Part shown: piece after piece, positions 1-7,869 of the stretch
Layout of the letters: each line of letters begins with the position of its first letter
Position numbering within the stretch: the stretch's first letter is position 1
NCBI RefSeq assembly: GCF_002846555.1
Contig: NZ_PJMS01000001.1
Location: 3,410,001-3,474,000 of the forward strand
Length of the DNA: 64,000 bases
Origin: Aquimarina sp. MAR_2010_214
Lineage (GTDB): Bacteria; Bacteroidota; Bacteroidia; Flavobacteriales; Flavobacteriaceae
Reading direction: 5' to 3'
Notes under the pieces: generated by a model
Told to the model about the DNA's origin: nothing
The model's input: the letters and a program-made list of their open reading frames with translations, nothing else
Databases searched by the model: none
Translations under genes and position numbers: made by a program

Positions 1-1159
1 TTGGATTAAATATTCTAAAATATGGAGCTGCATCCACACCAGAACCTGCTGCCCATTGCCAGTTACCAATATTAGCAGACATATCATAGTCTAATAGTTT
101 TTCTGCAAAATAGGCCTCGCCCCATCGCCAGTCGATTAATAAATGTTTACACAGAAAACTGGCAACGACCATTCGTACACGATTATGCATATATCCTGTT
201 TGATTGAGCTGTCTCATTCCAGCATCTACCAGTGGATATCCTGTTTGTCCAGTCATCCATTTTTTAAATTCCTGCTCATTATTTCTCCATTCTATTCTAT
301 CATATTTGGGTTTAAAAGAAGAGTTTTTAGTATGTGGATAATGCCATAAGATTTGCATAAAAAACTCTCTCCAGATTAGTTCTGACCAAAATACCTGATT
401 TTCTTCTGCGATCGCTTTTTTGACGATCGATCGTATCCCGACAGTCCCAAAGCGTAGATGAGGTCCTATTTTTGAAGTTCCGTTTTCTTTTGAAGGAAAA
501 TTTCGGGTGGCCTCATAATTTTGAATAAGATTAGGTGAGATATTATAATCTGGAACTTTGATGGATGATGAAACAAACCCCATTTCCTGTAATGTTACAT
601 TAGGAAGATCAGTATTCTTAACCAAATTATCAAGATATGATTCTGTGGCATGGATTTTTAATTGGATGGAGTCAAATATTTCTTTCCACTTATTTTTATA
701 AGGCGTGTATACTACATATGGAGTACCATCTTTTTTTACAATTTCATCTTTCTCAAATATAACCTGATCTTTACATGTATGTAATTGAATATTATGTTTT
801 TGTAAAAGATTTTTGATTAGTGTATCTCTTTCTTTTGCATAAGGTTCATAATCGTGATTGGTGTATACTTGTTGTATGTCGTATTGAGAAATTAGAGTTT
901 CAAAAACTTTTTTAGGAGTGCTATAATGTAATGATAAAGAACTTCTGTGTTTGTTTTGAAGCTCCAACCTTAATTTTTGCAGTGTTTCAAAAATAAAGGT
1001 TATCCGAGCATCATTTTTTGGCAGATGTTCCAAAATATGCTTATCAAAAATAAAAACAGGTAAGACCGGATATCTACTTTTTAGTGCTTCAAGAAGCCCT
1101 GTGTTATCATCTAACCTTAGGTCTCTTCTAAACCAAAATACAGTGACTTTCTTTCTCAT
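1..1159 (-). CDS. phrB: Photolyase/cryptochrome flavoprotein, C-terminus cut by window edge
   Basis: Predicted light-driven DNA repair enzyme (class I cyclobutane pyrimidine dimer photolyase) or a close cryptochrome. The family has an N-terminal antenna-pigment Rossmann domain and a C-terminal FAD domain. The 386 visible residues open with FWFRRDLRLDDN and later show GTSKIGPHLRFGT, ELIWREFF, TGYPLVDAGMRQL, WQWAAGSG and finally YFRIFNP, all classic FAD-domain motifs. Relatives have roughly 430-480 residues, so some 50-90 residues lie beyond base 1. The ATG (1159-1157) starts three bases after the stop of the SDR gene, so it is the distal gene of a three-gene unit. Repair enzyme versus photoreceptor cannot be decided from the sequence alone. 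Confidence 0.92.
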   Translation of the reverse strand, partial: MRKKVTVFWFRRDLRLDDNTGLLEALKSRYPVLPVFIFDKHILEHLPKNDARITFIFETLQKLRLELQNKHRSSLSLHYSTPKKVFETLISQYDIQQVYTNHDYEPYAKERDTLIKNLLQKHNIQLHTCKDQVIFEKDEIVKKDGTPYVVYTPYKNKWKEIFDSIQLKIHATESYLDNLVKNTDLPNVTLQEMGFVSSSIKVPDYNISPNLIQNYEATRNFPSKENGTSKIGPHLRFGTVGIRSIVKKAIAEENQVFWSELIWREFFMQILWHYPHTKNSSFKPKYDRIEWRNNEQEFKKWMTGQTGYPLVDAGMRQLNQTGYMHNRVRMVVASFLCKHLLIDWRWGEAYFAEKLLDYDMSANIGNWQWAAGSGVDAAPYFRIFNP

Positions 1160-1162
1160 AAA

Positions 1163-1861
1163 TTAATTTACATTTAGAGTAGACATACCACCATCTACCC
1201 CAATAACCTGACCTGTAATCCAACTACTATCATCACTTAACAAAAAGCGGGCAATATTTGCTACATCTTCTGCTTGTCCTACGCGTTTCATTGGATGACG
1301 ATTATCCATGAGTTCTTTCTTTTTTTCGTTATTTAATAATCCTTTTGCAAGGGGAGTATTTGTTAAAGATGGGGCGATAACATTAACTCTAAAATTTGGA
1401 GCATATTCTGCGGCTAAGGCTTTTGCAAAACCTTCTATAGCGCCTTTTGCCGCTACAATACTGGTATGAAAAGGCATTCCGACCTTTACAGCTACAGTAC
1501 TAAAAAACACTAAACTTGCTTGTTCCGAATTTTTCAATTTAGGAAGTAAGGTGTGTATAATTTTGACCAAAAACATAAAATTGATCTGCATATCTTCTTC
1601 AAATACTTTTGGAGTTAACATTTTGAAGGATTTGAGATTGATACTTCCCGGGCAATACACAAAACCATCAATTCTTTCAGGAAGCACAGAGGTGTCGATT
1701 TCATCCTTTGACGCATCATAAGGAATATGAGTAACTTCTAAATTACCTAGGTTTTCAGAAGTTCTTGAGGCAATAAAAACGTTATGCTCATTATATAGTT
1801 TTAAAGCGATTTCAAAACCAATTCCATGACTTCCTCCTATGAGTAGGATGTTTTTTCTCAT
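1163..1861 (-). CDS. SDR-family protein lacking the catalytic Tyr
   Basis: Classical-length (232 aa) short-chain dehydrogenase/reductase, presumably cytosolic and NAD(P)-binding. The N-terminus carries the GGSHGIGFE dinucleotide-binding loop, and the C-terminus has ITGQVIGVDGGMS, typical of the family. The active-site region reads FFST....HTSIVAAKG: the Lys of YxxxK is present, but Ile stands where the Tyr should be. Ordinary SDR oxidoreductase chemistry is therefore doubtful, and a non-catalytic or altered role is possible. It lies between an SRPBCC gene (10 bases upstream) and the photolyase gene (3 bases downstream), so the three are probably co-transcribed. The substrate is unknown. Confidence 0.85.
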   Translation of the reverse strand: MRKNILLIGGSHGIGFEIALKLYNEHNVFIASRTSENLGNLEVTHIPYDASKDEIDTSVLPERIDGFVYCPGSINLKSFKMLTPKVFEEDMQINFMFLVKIIHTLLPKLKNSEQASLVFFSTVAVKVGMPFHTSIVAAKGAIEGFAKALAAEYAPNFRVNVIAPSLTNTPLAKGLLNNEKKKELMDNRHPMKRVGQAEDVANIARFLLSDDSSWITGQVIGVDGGMSTLNVN

Positions 1862-1871
1862 TATTTAAGTT

Positions 1872-2366
1872 TTAAACAAATATAATTTCATTATTTGCTT
1901 TGGTTTCAGATGTTCCGAATAATTCGATTAACTTTTTTTTGCGATATTCAAACACTTCTTTTAATCTTGGTTTTACAATAATAGGGTGAATCAATTGACC
2001 TAGTATCCCAAAGGGTATTTTATAATCAATAATATCTTCCATTTCAACCCCACCAGGAATTTCTTTGATAAAGTGTTTATGATGCCATAATGAGTAGGGA
2101 CCAAATCGCTGTTCATCTACAAAATATTCCTCGTTCTTTACATGTGTTATTTCTGTTACCCATTTGTTTTTGATTCCTGCTATTGGGGTAACAATATATT
2201 GTATAATTTGACCAGGATACATTTTGCGATCAGCACCAGATAAAACCTCAAACTTCATATATTCTGGTGTTATTGTTTTTAAATTTTTAGGATCTGAAAG
2301 AAACTCCCAAGCTTTTTCTATAGATATAGGAAGATTTTGTTTTGCTTTTAAGGTATATATTTTCAT
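1872..2366 (-). CDS. SRPBCC (START-like) ligand-binding protein
   Basis: A 164-residue single-domain protein of the SRPBCC/cyclase-dehydrase type, which folds into a deep hydrophobic pocket for lipids, pigments or other small ligands. The pattern LPISIEKAWEFLSDPKNL at the N-terminus, the central LWHHKHF segment and the C-terminal helix FEYRKKKL are typical. There is no signal peptide, so it should be cytosolic. It is the first gene of the unit with the SDR protein and photolyase and has a TACCTTTG box 21-28 bases upstream of its ATG. The shared operon hints at a role in light or oxidative stress physiology; the ligand is not predictable. Confidence 0.85.
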   Translation of the reverse strand: MKIYTLKAKQNLPISIEKAWEFLSDPKNLKTITPEYMKFEVLSGADRKMYPGQIIQYIVTPIAGIKNKWVTEITHVKNEEYFVDEQRFGPYSLWHHKHFIKEIPGGVEMEDIIDYKIPFGILGQLIHPIIVKPRLKEVFEYRKKKLIELFGTSETKANNEIIFV

Positions 2367-2386
2367 AAGGCACGAAATTATATCAG

Positions 2387-2394
2387 CAAAGGTA
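2387..2394 (-). promoter_or_regulatory. Candidate -7 box (TACCTTTG) of the photolyase unit
   Basis: On the minus strand this reads TACCTTTG, a match to the Bacteroidota sigma-ABfr -7 consensus TAnnTTTG. It would start transcription about 15 bases before the SRPBCC ATG. No clear TTG is visible at -33, so the call rests on the -7 box and its position only. Confidence 0.5.
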
Positions 2395-2451
2395 TAGTAA
2401 TTTTGTTTAACATAAAATAGTTTTTGTTAAACAATTTAATTGCTAGTTCTG

Positions 2452-2808
2452 TTAAAAGAAACTTTTTGCCCAGGATTTAGCTTCTTCAAGAGTGTTAAAG
2501 AACGCAAAGGATTTACCATATAATGGTTGCTCAATAGTAGCTTTATCTCTTTCTTTATCATTACTAGACACAATTGCCAATCCTATCATATTGTTTAATA
2601 GTCCTTGTTTGTATATGTCTGGAGAGACTTTATGTTCAAACTTACGATGGCTAATCATTATAAAATCTTTAGCTTCATAATGTTGTCTAAGTTTATTTCT
2701 TAGTATTGAAGCTTTATTAATGGTAAAATCTACATTTTCATTAATGGTAAGTATAGCGTATTGATCGTATAGTTCTATTTGGCAAAAATCATTAATAAAG
2801 TGCTCCAT
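2452..2808 (-). CDS. Small cytosolic protein, STAS/SpoIIAA-like fold possible
   Basis: A 118-residue protein with no signal peptide or membrane segment. The alternation of short strands and helices (YAILTINENVDF, then KDFIMISHR, then IGLAIVSSND, and a final EEAKSWAKSFF helix) resembles the small STAS/SpoIIAA-like proteins common in flavobacteria, but no diagnostic motif is visible and the function is unknown. It stands alone on the minus strand, 85 bases upstream of the SRPBCC start and 114 bases downstream of a small membrane protein gene. The ATG at 2808 is the first in frame and gives a natural N-terminus. Confidence 0.7.
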   Translation of the reverse strand: MEHFINDFCQIELYDQYAILTINENVDFTINKASILRNKLRQHYEAKDFIMISHRKFEHKVSPDIYKQGLLNNMIGLAIVSSNDKERDKATIEQPLYGKSFAFFNTLEEAKSWAKSFF

Positions 2809-2922
2809 TGGGGGATATGGGTATTGTTTGTTAATTGTAAATATATGTTAAAAAGAACAATTTTTATAAAGTATACCACCAAAATAACCGTTTATGATGA
2901 GTAAACTAGTAAGAGGTGAATT

Positions 2923-3228
2923 TTAAACACTCTTAGATTTAATTTTGGTATTAATCCAGAATAAATAAATCAATTGTACTAAACCTAGTATCCAATATAC
3001 TTGATATCTTAGCTTGTAGATATTAAAAAACTCAATTTCAGTATCGGAAAATTTGACAATCAAAAAAGCAATTGAGGGTATGGTAACTCCAAAAAAGACT
3101 ATTATAAAGAAGATTGTAGCAAGCCCAGTATTTTGTTTAAGATTAAATTCTGTTGAGAATTTATATTTTCTATAATTTATATAAAATAGCAAAAGAAGAA
3201 TTGTAATATCTATATATACCCAAAGCAT
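2923..3228 (-). CDS. Small membrane protein of unknown function, 3 TM segments
   Basis: A 101-residue, very hydrophobic protein. Three membrane segments are visible, at about residues 2-20, 35-58 and 73-92, joined by a short basic loop (NYRKYKFSTEFNLK) and a loop with acidic residues (KFSDTEIEFFN). The end (NTKIKSKSV) is basic. No family was recognised. It lies downstream of the aquaporin gene on the same strand (53 bases apart) and may be co-transcribed with it. A CAAATTTA (TAAATTTG on the minus strand) at 3261-3268 could also give it its own promoter. Confidence 0.6.
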   Translation of the reverse strand: MLWVYIDITILLLLFYINYRKYKFSTEFNLKQNTGLATIFFIIVFFGVTIPSIAFLIVKFSDTEIEFFNIYKLRYQVYWILGLVQLIYLFWINTKIKSKSV

Positions 3229-3281
3229 GTTGGTGAGCTAAAATTTTGTATTCAATATAGCAAATTTATACAAGATATTCT

Positions 3282-3941
3282 CTAACAGTTGGTACAACAA
3301 TTATCAGGTTTTACTAGTTTACAAGTTAACACAGCCAATAGGGCACCTAAAACAGGAGCAATGAAATATAGCCATTGATGTTCCCAATGACCAGATAATA
3401 AAGCAGGACCTAAGGATCTGGCGGGGTTCATTGATGCATTAGTCATAGGGCCAGCAAACATAGCTTCTAACAGAACAACTCCTCCAACTGCTATCCCAGC
3501 CATAGTACCAGTTTCTTTAGACCCTGTAGAAACATTTATAATAACTACCATAAGAAAATAAGTAAGTAGTATTTCTAAGACGAGTGCTCTTAGGTCATCT
3601 AGAGCTGGCATCGTTCCGCCAAGAAATTCACTTTCTGGAAACAAAAAGAGTAGAATACTACTAGCCACAATGGCTCCGGTACATTGTGCGATTATATACA
3701 GAGGAACCTCATTCCATTCAAATTTTTTTGCATAGGCAAATGCAATGGTAACCGCAGGGTTAAAGTGAGCTCCGGATATTTCTCCAAAAGCATAAATCAT
3801 TGCCATAACAATAAGCCCCCAAGTAATTGCGATACCTACATGAGTGACATCTCCTCCTGTTACTTCGTTAATAGTCATAGCGCCGGTACCACAAAATACC
3901 ATGCTAAAAGTTCCTATGCTTTCAGAAATATATTTTCTCAT
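3282..3941 (-). CDS. MIP-family aquaporin
   Basis: A 219-residue major intrinsic protein forming a six-helix channel for water or small neutral solutes in the inner membrane. Both half-helix NPA boxes are intact: SGAHFNPAVTIAF in the first half and NASMNPARSLGPA in the second. The Arg after the second NPA is the usual selectivity-filter Arg. Length and motif spacing fit the aquaporin branch rather than the longer glycerol facilitators. The C-terminus ends in an unusual Cys-rich tail, DNCCTNC. The gene has a TATATTTG -7 box only 20 bases upstream of its ATG and runs divergently from the DUF2911 gene. Confidence 0.93.
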   Translation of the reverse strand: MRKYISESIGTFSMVFCGTGAMTINEVTGGDVTHVGIAITWGLIVMAMIYAFGEISGAHFNPAVTIAFAYAKKFEWNEVPLYIIAQCTGAIVASSILLFLFPESEFLGGTMPALDDLRALVLEILLTYFLMVVIINVSTGSKETGTMAGIAVGGVVLLEAMFAGPMTNASMNPARSLGPALLSGHWEHQWLYFIAPVLGALLAVLTCKLVKPDNCCTNC

Positions 3942-3960
3942 TACTTTTTTAAAATGAGGA

Positions 3961-3968
3961 CAAATATA
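3961..3968 (-). promoter_or_regulatory. Candidate -7 box (TATATTTG) for the aquaporin gene
   Basis: The minus strand reads TATATTTG, matching TAnnTTTG. It ends 20 bases before the aquaporin ATG, giving a leader of only about a dozen bases. A -33 TTG is not evident. Confidence 0.45.
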
Positions 3969-4067
3969 CTATTCCTTATTTTAAGTTTTTGTTAACTTTT
4001 AATGTATGTTGTAATCCTTATTTTCGTCATTAAGTAAATTAAAACAAACAAAACTAAACTAACTACA

Positions 4068-4910
4068 ATGAAAAAGATAGTCTTATTTCTTTCTATGGCT
4101 TTATTCTCTTTGGGAATTGAAGCTCAGGTAAAAGCACCGCAACCAAGTCCTGCTTCTAAAATCGAACAAGTTATTGGATTGACAGATGTTTCTGTTGAAT
4201 ATTCACGTCCAAGTATGCGAGGAAGAACCATTTTCGGAAATTTAGTGCCTTATGACAAACTTTGGAGGACAGGAGCTAATAAAAATACCCACGTCACATT
4301 TAGTGATGATGTAAAAGTTGCAGGTAAAGAGTTGAAAAAAGGAACGTATGCAATTTATACAAAACCAGGTAAAGAAAACTGGGAGGTAATTTTTTATAGT
4401 GATGCAAACAATTGGGGAACTCCACAGAAGTGGGATGATACTAAAGTAGCAGCTACAGCCTCTGTAAAAGCAACTACAATCCCTATGAATGTAGAAACAT
4501 TTACGATCATGTTTAGTGATTTTAAAATTGATTCTGCAATTATGAATTTTATTTGGGCAAATACAGAAGTAGCAGTTACTATAGAAACTCCAGCAAAAGC
4601 ACAAACTGTTGCTAGTATCGAAAAAACTATGGCGGGTCCTACAGATAGGGATCATTATCTGGCAGCTACTTTTTATAAAGATTCAGGAGAATTTGCTAAA
4701 GCCAAAGAGCATATTGATAAGGCAATTTCACTACGTAAAGAGCCTGCTTTTTGGTACCATAGACAACAATCTTTGATTTATTTTAAGTCTGGAGATAAAG
4801 ATGGGGCAATAAAAGCAGCAAAAACTTCGTTAGAGTTAGCAGAGAAGGCTGGAAATGCCGACTACGTAAAATTAAATAAAGATTCCCTTGCAGAGTGGGG
4901 AGCCAAATAA
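4068..4910 (+). CDS. Exported DUF2911 protein with C-terminal TPR-like repeats
   Basis: A 280-residue protein with a cleavable signal peptide (KKIVLFLSMALFSLGIEAQ) and thus a periplasmic location. Residues of about 20-175 match the DUF2911 family, with SVEYSRPSMRGRTIFG, LWRTGANKNTHVTF and GKELKKGTYAIYT. The last ~85 residues look like two TPR-type helical hairpins (YLAATFYKDSGEFAKAKEHI and FWYHRQQSLIYFKSGDKDGA). The biochemical role of DUF2911 is unknown. The gene is monocistronic: it has an upstream divergent aquaporin gene and a strong terminator 25 bases after its stop codon. Confidence 0.9.
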   Translation: MKKIVLFLSMALFSLGIEAQVKAPQPSPASKIEQVIGLTDVSVEYSRPSMRGRTIFGNLVPYDKLWRTGANKNTHVTFSDDVKVAGKELKKGTYAIYTKPGKENWEVIFYSDANNWGTPQKWDDTKVAATASVKATTIPMNVETFTIMFSDFKIDSAIMNFIWANTEVAVTIETPAKAQTVASIEKTMAGPTDRDHYLAATFYKDSGEFAKAKEHIDKAISLRKEPAFWYHRQQSLIYFKSGDKDGAIKAAKTSLELAEKAGNADYVKLNKDSLAEWGAK

Positions 4911-4935
4911 ACACTCTTTTTCACACACAAATCAT

Positions 4936-4964
4936 AAAAAGCGTTCCATTTGGAACGCTTTTTT
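4936..4964 (+). terminator. Intrinsic terminator after the DUF2911 gene
   Basis: A 12-bp perfect stem (AAAAAGCGTTCC / GGAACGCTTTTT) closes a 4-base loop and runs into a T-tract. Because of its A-tract it can act in both directions and also serves the convergent hydrolase gene. Confidence 0.9.
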
Positions 4965-5048
4965 CGTTTTCTAACTGATCTTTTTTATTATTAATCTTTT
5001 GATTAAAGACGAAAACCGTTATTTTTTTTACTGTATTGGTAAATCGTT

Positions 5049-6086
5049 TTATTTTCTTTCAGCTAGCCATTTCTCCATAGTGTCAAGAAATCCATCACAT
5101 CTATTCCACGGTAAATCATTGTCTTGAAACTCATAGAAGCCTCCAGTTTTACATTTAAACAAATTGTGATTACAGTCTGGAAATGATTTAATTGTTAAAT
5201 CCGTTTTAGATCCAAGTGTTTTCAAATAAAGTTCTTGTGTTTTTGTCCAATCAACATTCATGTCTTTTTCCCCGAATAAGGCTAGCACTGGACAGTCTAT
5301 ATTAGATAAAATATTCTCAAAGTTATTTATGTATATCGGTAACCTAGTTTCTTTATCTAGGTTTTGCTTCATAAGAGATTTTTGGAAAGTATGGTAACTG
5401 TCTTTTTCAATTCCTCCATTAGTAAAGCGCAACCAAAACTTATTCTTTCTAAGGTTTGATGTAATTGCCTGATAGTTTTTAAAATTACCACATTCGTGAC
5501 TAATTCTAATTCCTTTTTGCCATTCATTGACTAATAAGTTTACAGTATCCATTGAATGTCCATTAATTCTTAAATTTTTCTCAAGTAGATATTTAAAGTT
5601 TTCTTTTTCATCAACACCACTTACGGATATCCAAAACTTAATGTCTTTGTACTGGTTAATAACTAATGGATTTATCCAACCAGCTCTACTAATTCCCCAT
5701 AAACCGATTTTATCTGAACCAGGTACTTTTTTATTCTTTAAAGCCTTTATTGCCGCTATCACTTCTAGCGCACTATTTTGTACTGGTTGATTGTAATTGA
5801 AATCACCTTCACTTTTACCGCATCCCCTTTTATCCCACATATAAACAGCATAACCAGATTTAATGAATTGCTCTCTGACATCATAGTACCATTCTTGTTC
5901 TACTGCATTTGTTTTACCAGAACCGTGAACAATAAGAGCAATACCTTTTGGAATTGTATCTGGTATATTCAAAATACCATTTAGTCGAAAGCCCTCAAAT
6001 TCAAACTCAAATATTTTCTTTTGAATTTGAGCATTAGAGCTTAGAGTAATTATACTTAAGAATAGTAATATTTTGATTTTTTTCAT
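5049..6086 (-). CDS. Secreted alpha/beta hydrolase (serine hydrolase, dienelactone/aminopeptidase type)
   Basis: Predicted periplasmic serine hydrolase of about 345 residues. The N-terminus (KKIKILLFLSIITLSSNAQ) is a signal peptide. An oxyanion-hole HGSG motif, MWDKRGCGKSEGDF, the nucleophile elbow GISRAG, an acid residue in LFGEKDMNVDW and a terminal His in DCNHNLF make a complete Ser-Asp-His triad. The substrate is not predictable; esters or peptides are both possible. An upstream in-frame TTG at 6098 exists, but the ATG at 6086 starts exactly at the signal peptide and was chosen. It converges on the DUF2911 gene across a shared terminator. Confidence 0.85.
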   Translation of the reverse strand: MKKIKILLFLSIITLSSNAQIQKKIFEFEFEGFRLNGILNIPDTIPKGIALIVHGSGKTNAVEQEWYYDVREQFIKSGYAVYMWDKRGCGKSEGDFNYNQPVQNSALEVIAAIKALKNKKVPGSDKIGLWGISRAGWINPLVINQYKDIKFWISVSGVDEKENFKYLLEKNLRINGHSMDTVNLLVNEWQKGIRISHECGNFKNYQAITSNLRKNKFWLRFTNGGIEKDSYHTFQKSLMKQNLDKETRLPIYINNFENILSNIDCPVLALFGEKDMNVDWTKTQELYLKTLGSKTDLTIKSFPDCNHNLFKCKTGGFYEFQDNDLPWNRCDGFLDTMEKWLAERK

Positions 6087-6261
6087 TTGTATTTTCAAAT
6101 CTAGACTAACGATAAAATTTTGTCCTTTAAAAAAACTTCAAAACTTCGTCCGTTAACTTAAGGAATTAATTGGTTTCTGATGTGTTGAATGTTTGCAATG
6201 TTCTGCTTAAAGCCATAGTTTGGGTTGAGCGTTGGCTTTTATGTATTGTTGCCATTCTGTT

Positions 6262-6975
6262 TTATTCCTTTTTTACCCATCCAATTATAGAATGTTCATT
6301 ATCTTTTTTATGAAGGATTAAGTACCAACCTTCTTTGAAGTCAAGAACTACCACTTTCTCATTATTGATTTTTAGTATTTGATTCCCAATATTCTTCTGT
6401 GGTAGACAAGGATCTTGATGAATATTATCATATACGATGGGTTTTGATCTCAATACTCCTGAAATTAGCTTTTCTTTTAATTCAGAAGCAAGGCTAACTT
6501 TTGTATCAAAATGATATTCTACAATTGCCTTTACCATGCGATTATCAAAACCAATACTGATTTCCGTGAATTCAGAATAGTAATCACAACAACAATTTGA
6601 TTTAAGGATAGAAATTTTTGATGCTAAATGGTCGGTTTGTACTTTAAGAAGTTTTCCTGGGGAATCATATACGTTATTCAGTTTAGTGCCATCATTTAAA
6701 AAGATTATGCATTGATAATATGGTTTACAAGGACCAGAATAAATAAGATCTTTTAGACCATCATTATTCAAATCCTGAACATGCCAAAAGATACCTGATT
6801 CTCCATCATAGCAGTCATAATCTATTTTGGGTAGTTTTTCAAAGCCTGTTGAATCTAACTTAAAATTGACGCTATCTGCATTCACTAAAACCATTAATTG
6901 ATCTCTTAAATCAGTTTGTGTCTGACTGTAAGAAATATACGATATTAAAAGTGCTATAATTAAAATTACTCTCAT
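6262..6975 (-). CDS. Secreted protein of unknown function with calcium-loop-like motif
   Basis: A 237-residue exported protein (signal peptide RVILIIALLISYISYSQ). The middle part holds DLNNDGLKDLIYSG, an Asp-rich loop like those in FG-GAP/VCBS or EF-hand-type repeats, next to FWHVQ, suggesting a calcium-stabilised beta-propeller-like or repeat segment. A CCCD cluster (SNCCCDYYSEF) follows. The C-terminal 50 residues (VVVLDFKEGWYLILHK...IIGWVKK) resemble a bacterial SH3-like fold. No enzyme motif is seen. It stands alone on the minus strand with 163- to 177-base flanks that contain nothing recognisable. Confidence 0.7.
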   Translation of the reverse strand: MRVILIIALLISYISYSQTQTDLRDQLMVLVNADSVNFKLDSTGFEKLPKIDYDCYDGESGIFWHVQDLNNDGLKDLIYSGPCKPYYQCIIFLNDGTKLNNVYDSPGKLLKVQTDHLASKISILKSNCCCDYYSEFTEISIGFDNRMVKAIVEYHFDTKVSLASELKEKLISGVLRSKPIVYDNIHQDPCLPQKNIGNQILKINNEKVVVLDFKEGWYLILHKKDNEHSIIGWVKKE

Positions 6976-7152
6976 ATTGTAGTCAACACCAAATATATAA
7001 ATCGAAGTAAGGCAAGCATACCTGAACCAATCGATTTATCTGCGCATCTTTTTTCTTGTTTAACTTATAAAAATCTAGCGCTATCGCAAACAGGAAATAA
7101 CCTTTTCGATATAGCACTTAACTTTGCTCTGATTTCATATATGATGTTACAA

Positions 7153-7665
7153 TTAGGTTTTTTTAAGTTGATATTTTTTTAATTCTGATATTACTGAATT
7201 CAATAAGATCAGAAGAGTTCCAACAACTACAGAAACATCCGCCATATTAAAAATTCCGGTGTGTAAATAGCCGTATTCCAAATACATAAAATCTGTTACG
7301 GAGTTAAATAATATTCTATCATAGATATTTCCAATTCTACCTCCAATAATAAAAGAGAATCCAATCAGATTAAATTTCGTGATCTTTTTTTCTTTAACAA
7401 TATAAACAAACATAAAAAGAAGGACTAGTAATGGTAATACTTGTGAAAAAATGATTTTTAAGTTAGGAGTAAGGTTTTCTCCTAAACTTAAAGCTGCTCC
7501 AGTATTCTCTACTTTAGTCAGAATAAAGTTGTCACCAATAACTTTTACAGTTTCATTTTTAGAAATTTCCTTTCTAACCTTTTCTTTTGTAATCTGATCA
7601 CAGCTTATGTTACTAAATATTATTACTAAAGAAACAAATATTTTAATCAGTCTTTTTATTTGCAA
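7153..7665 (-). CDS. lspA: Signal peptidase II (lipoprotein signal peptidase)
   Basis: Inner-membrane aspartic protease that removes signal peptides from diacylglyceryl-modified prolipoproteins. Key motifs are CDQITKE near the N-terminus, NTGAALSLGEN, GGRIGNIYDR and FNMADVSVVVG; the two catalytic Asp residues in GNxxDR and FNxAD are both present. Four membrane segments are visible. The start is uncertain: TTG at 7716 gives a hydrophilic extension unusual for LspA, whereas TTG at 7665 gives about 170 residues, the normal family length, and was preferred. An expected housekeeping function, relevant here because at least two predicted lipoproteins are encoded in the window. Confidence 0.88.
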   Translation of the reverse strand: MQIKRLIKIFVSLVIIFSNISCDQITKEKVRKEISKNETVKVIGDNFILTKVENTGAALSLGENLTPNLKIIFSQVLPLLVLLFMFVYIVKEKKITKFNLIGFSFIIGGRIGNIYDRILFNSVTDFMYLEYGYLHTGIFNMADVSVVVGTLLILLNSVISELKKYQLKKT

Positions 7666-7869
7666 ATCTAGAGGATTTCTGATTAACCTAAAATAGATAT
7701 AGCTATCTGGGTGCAAATTTTAATTGTTTTTGTACTACTATATCCTAAATATGGTTTGTGTATACTTTAAATCAAGCCTATATGAATAACTTTATGCGAA
7801 TGATACTATAATAGGAATGTACCTCTCTATGCTTTTGGTATTGAAAATAGAAAAGGAAAGAAATTCAAT

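Noticed and set aside
143..349. 68-codon plus-strand frame
   Set aside because: It lies wholly inside the photolyase gene on the other strand, whose conserved motifs fix the true coding frame.
4242..4655. 137-codon minus-strand frame
   Set aside because: Complementary shadow of the DUF2911 gene with an improbable Cys/Phe-rich composition and no domain pattern.
4991..5006. TTAATC-TTTT-GATTAA hairpin
   Set aside because: Only six A/T-rich pairs with no T-run; easily expected by chance in this AT-rich gap, and a strong terminator already lies upstream.
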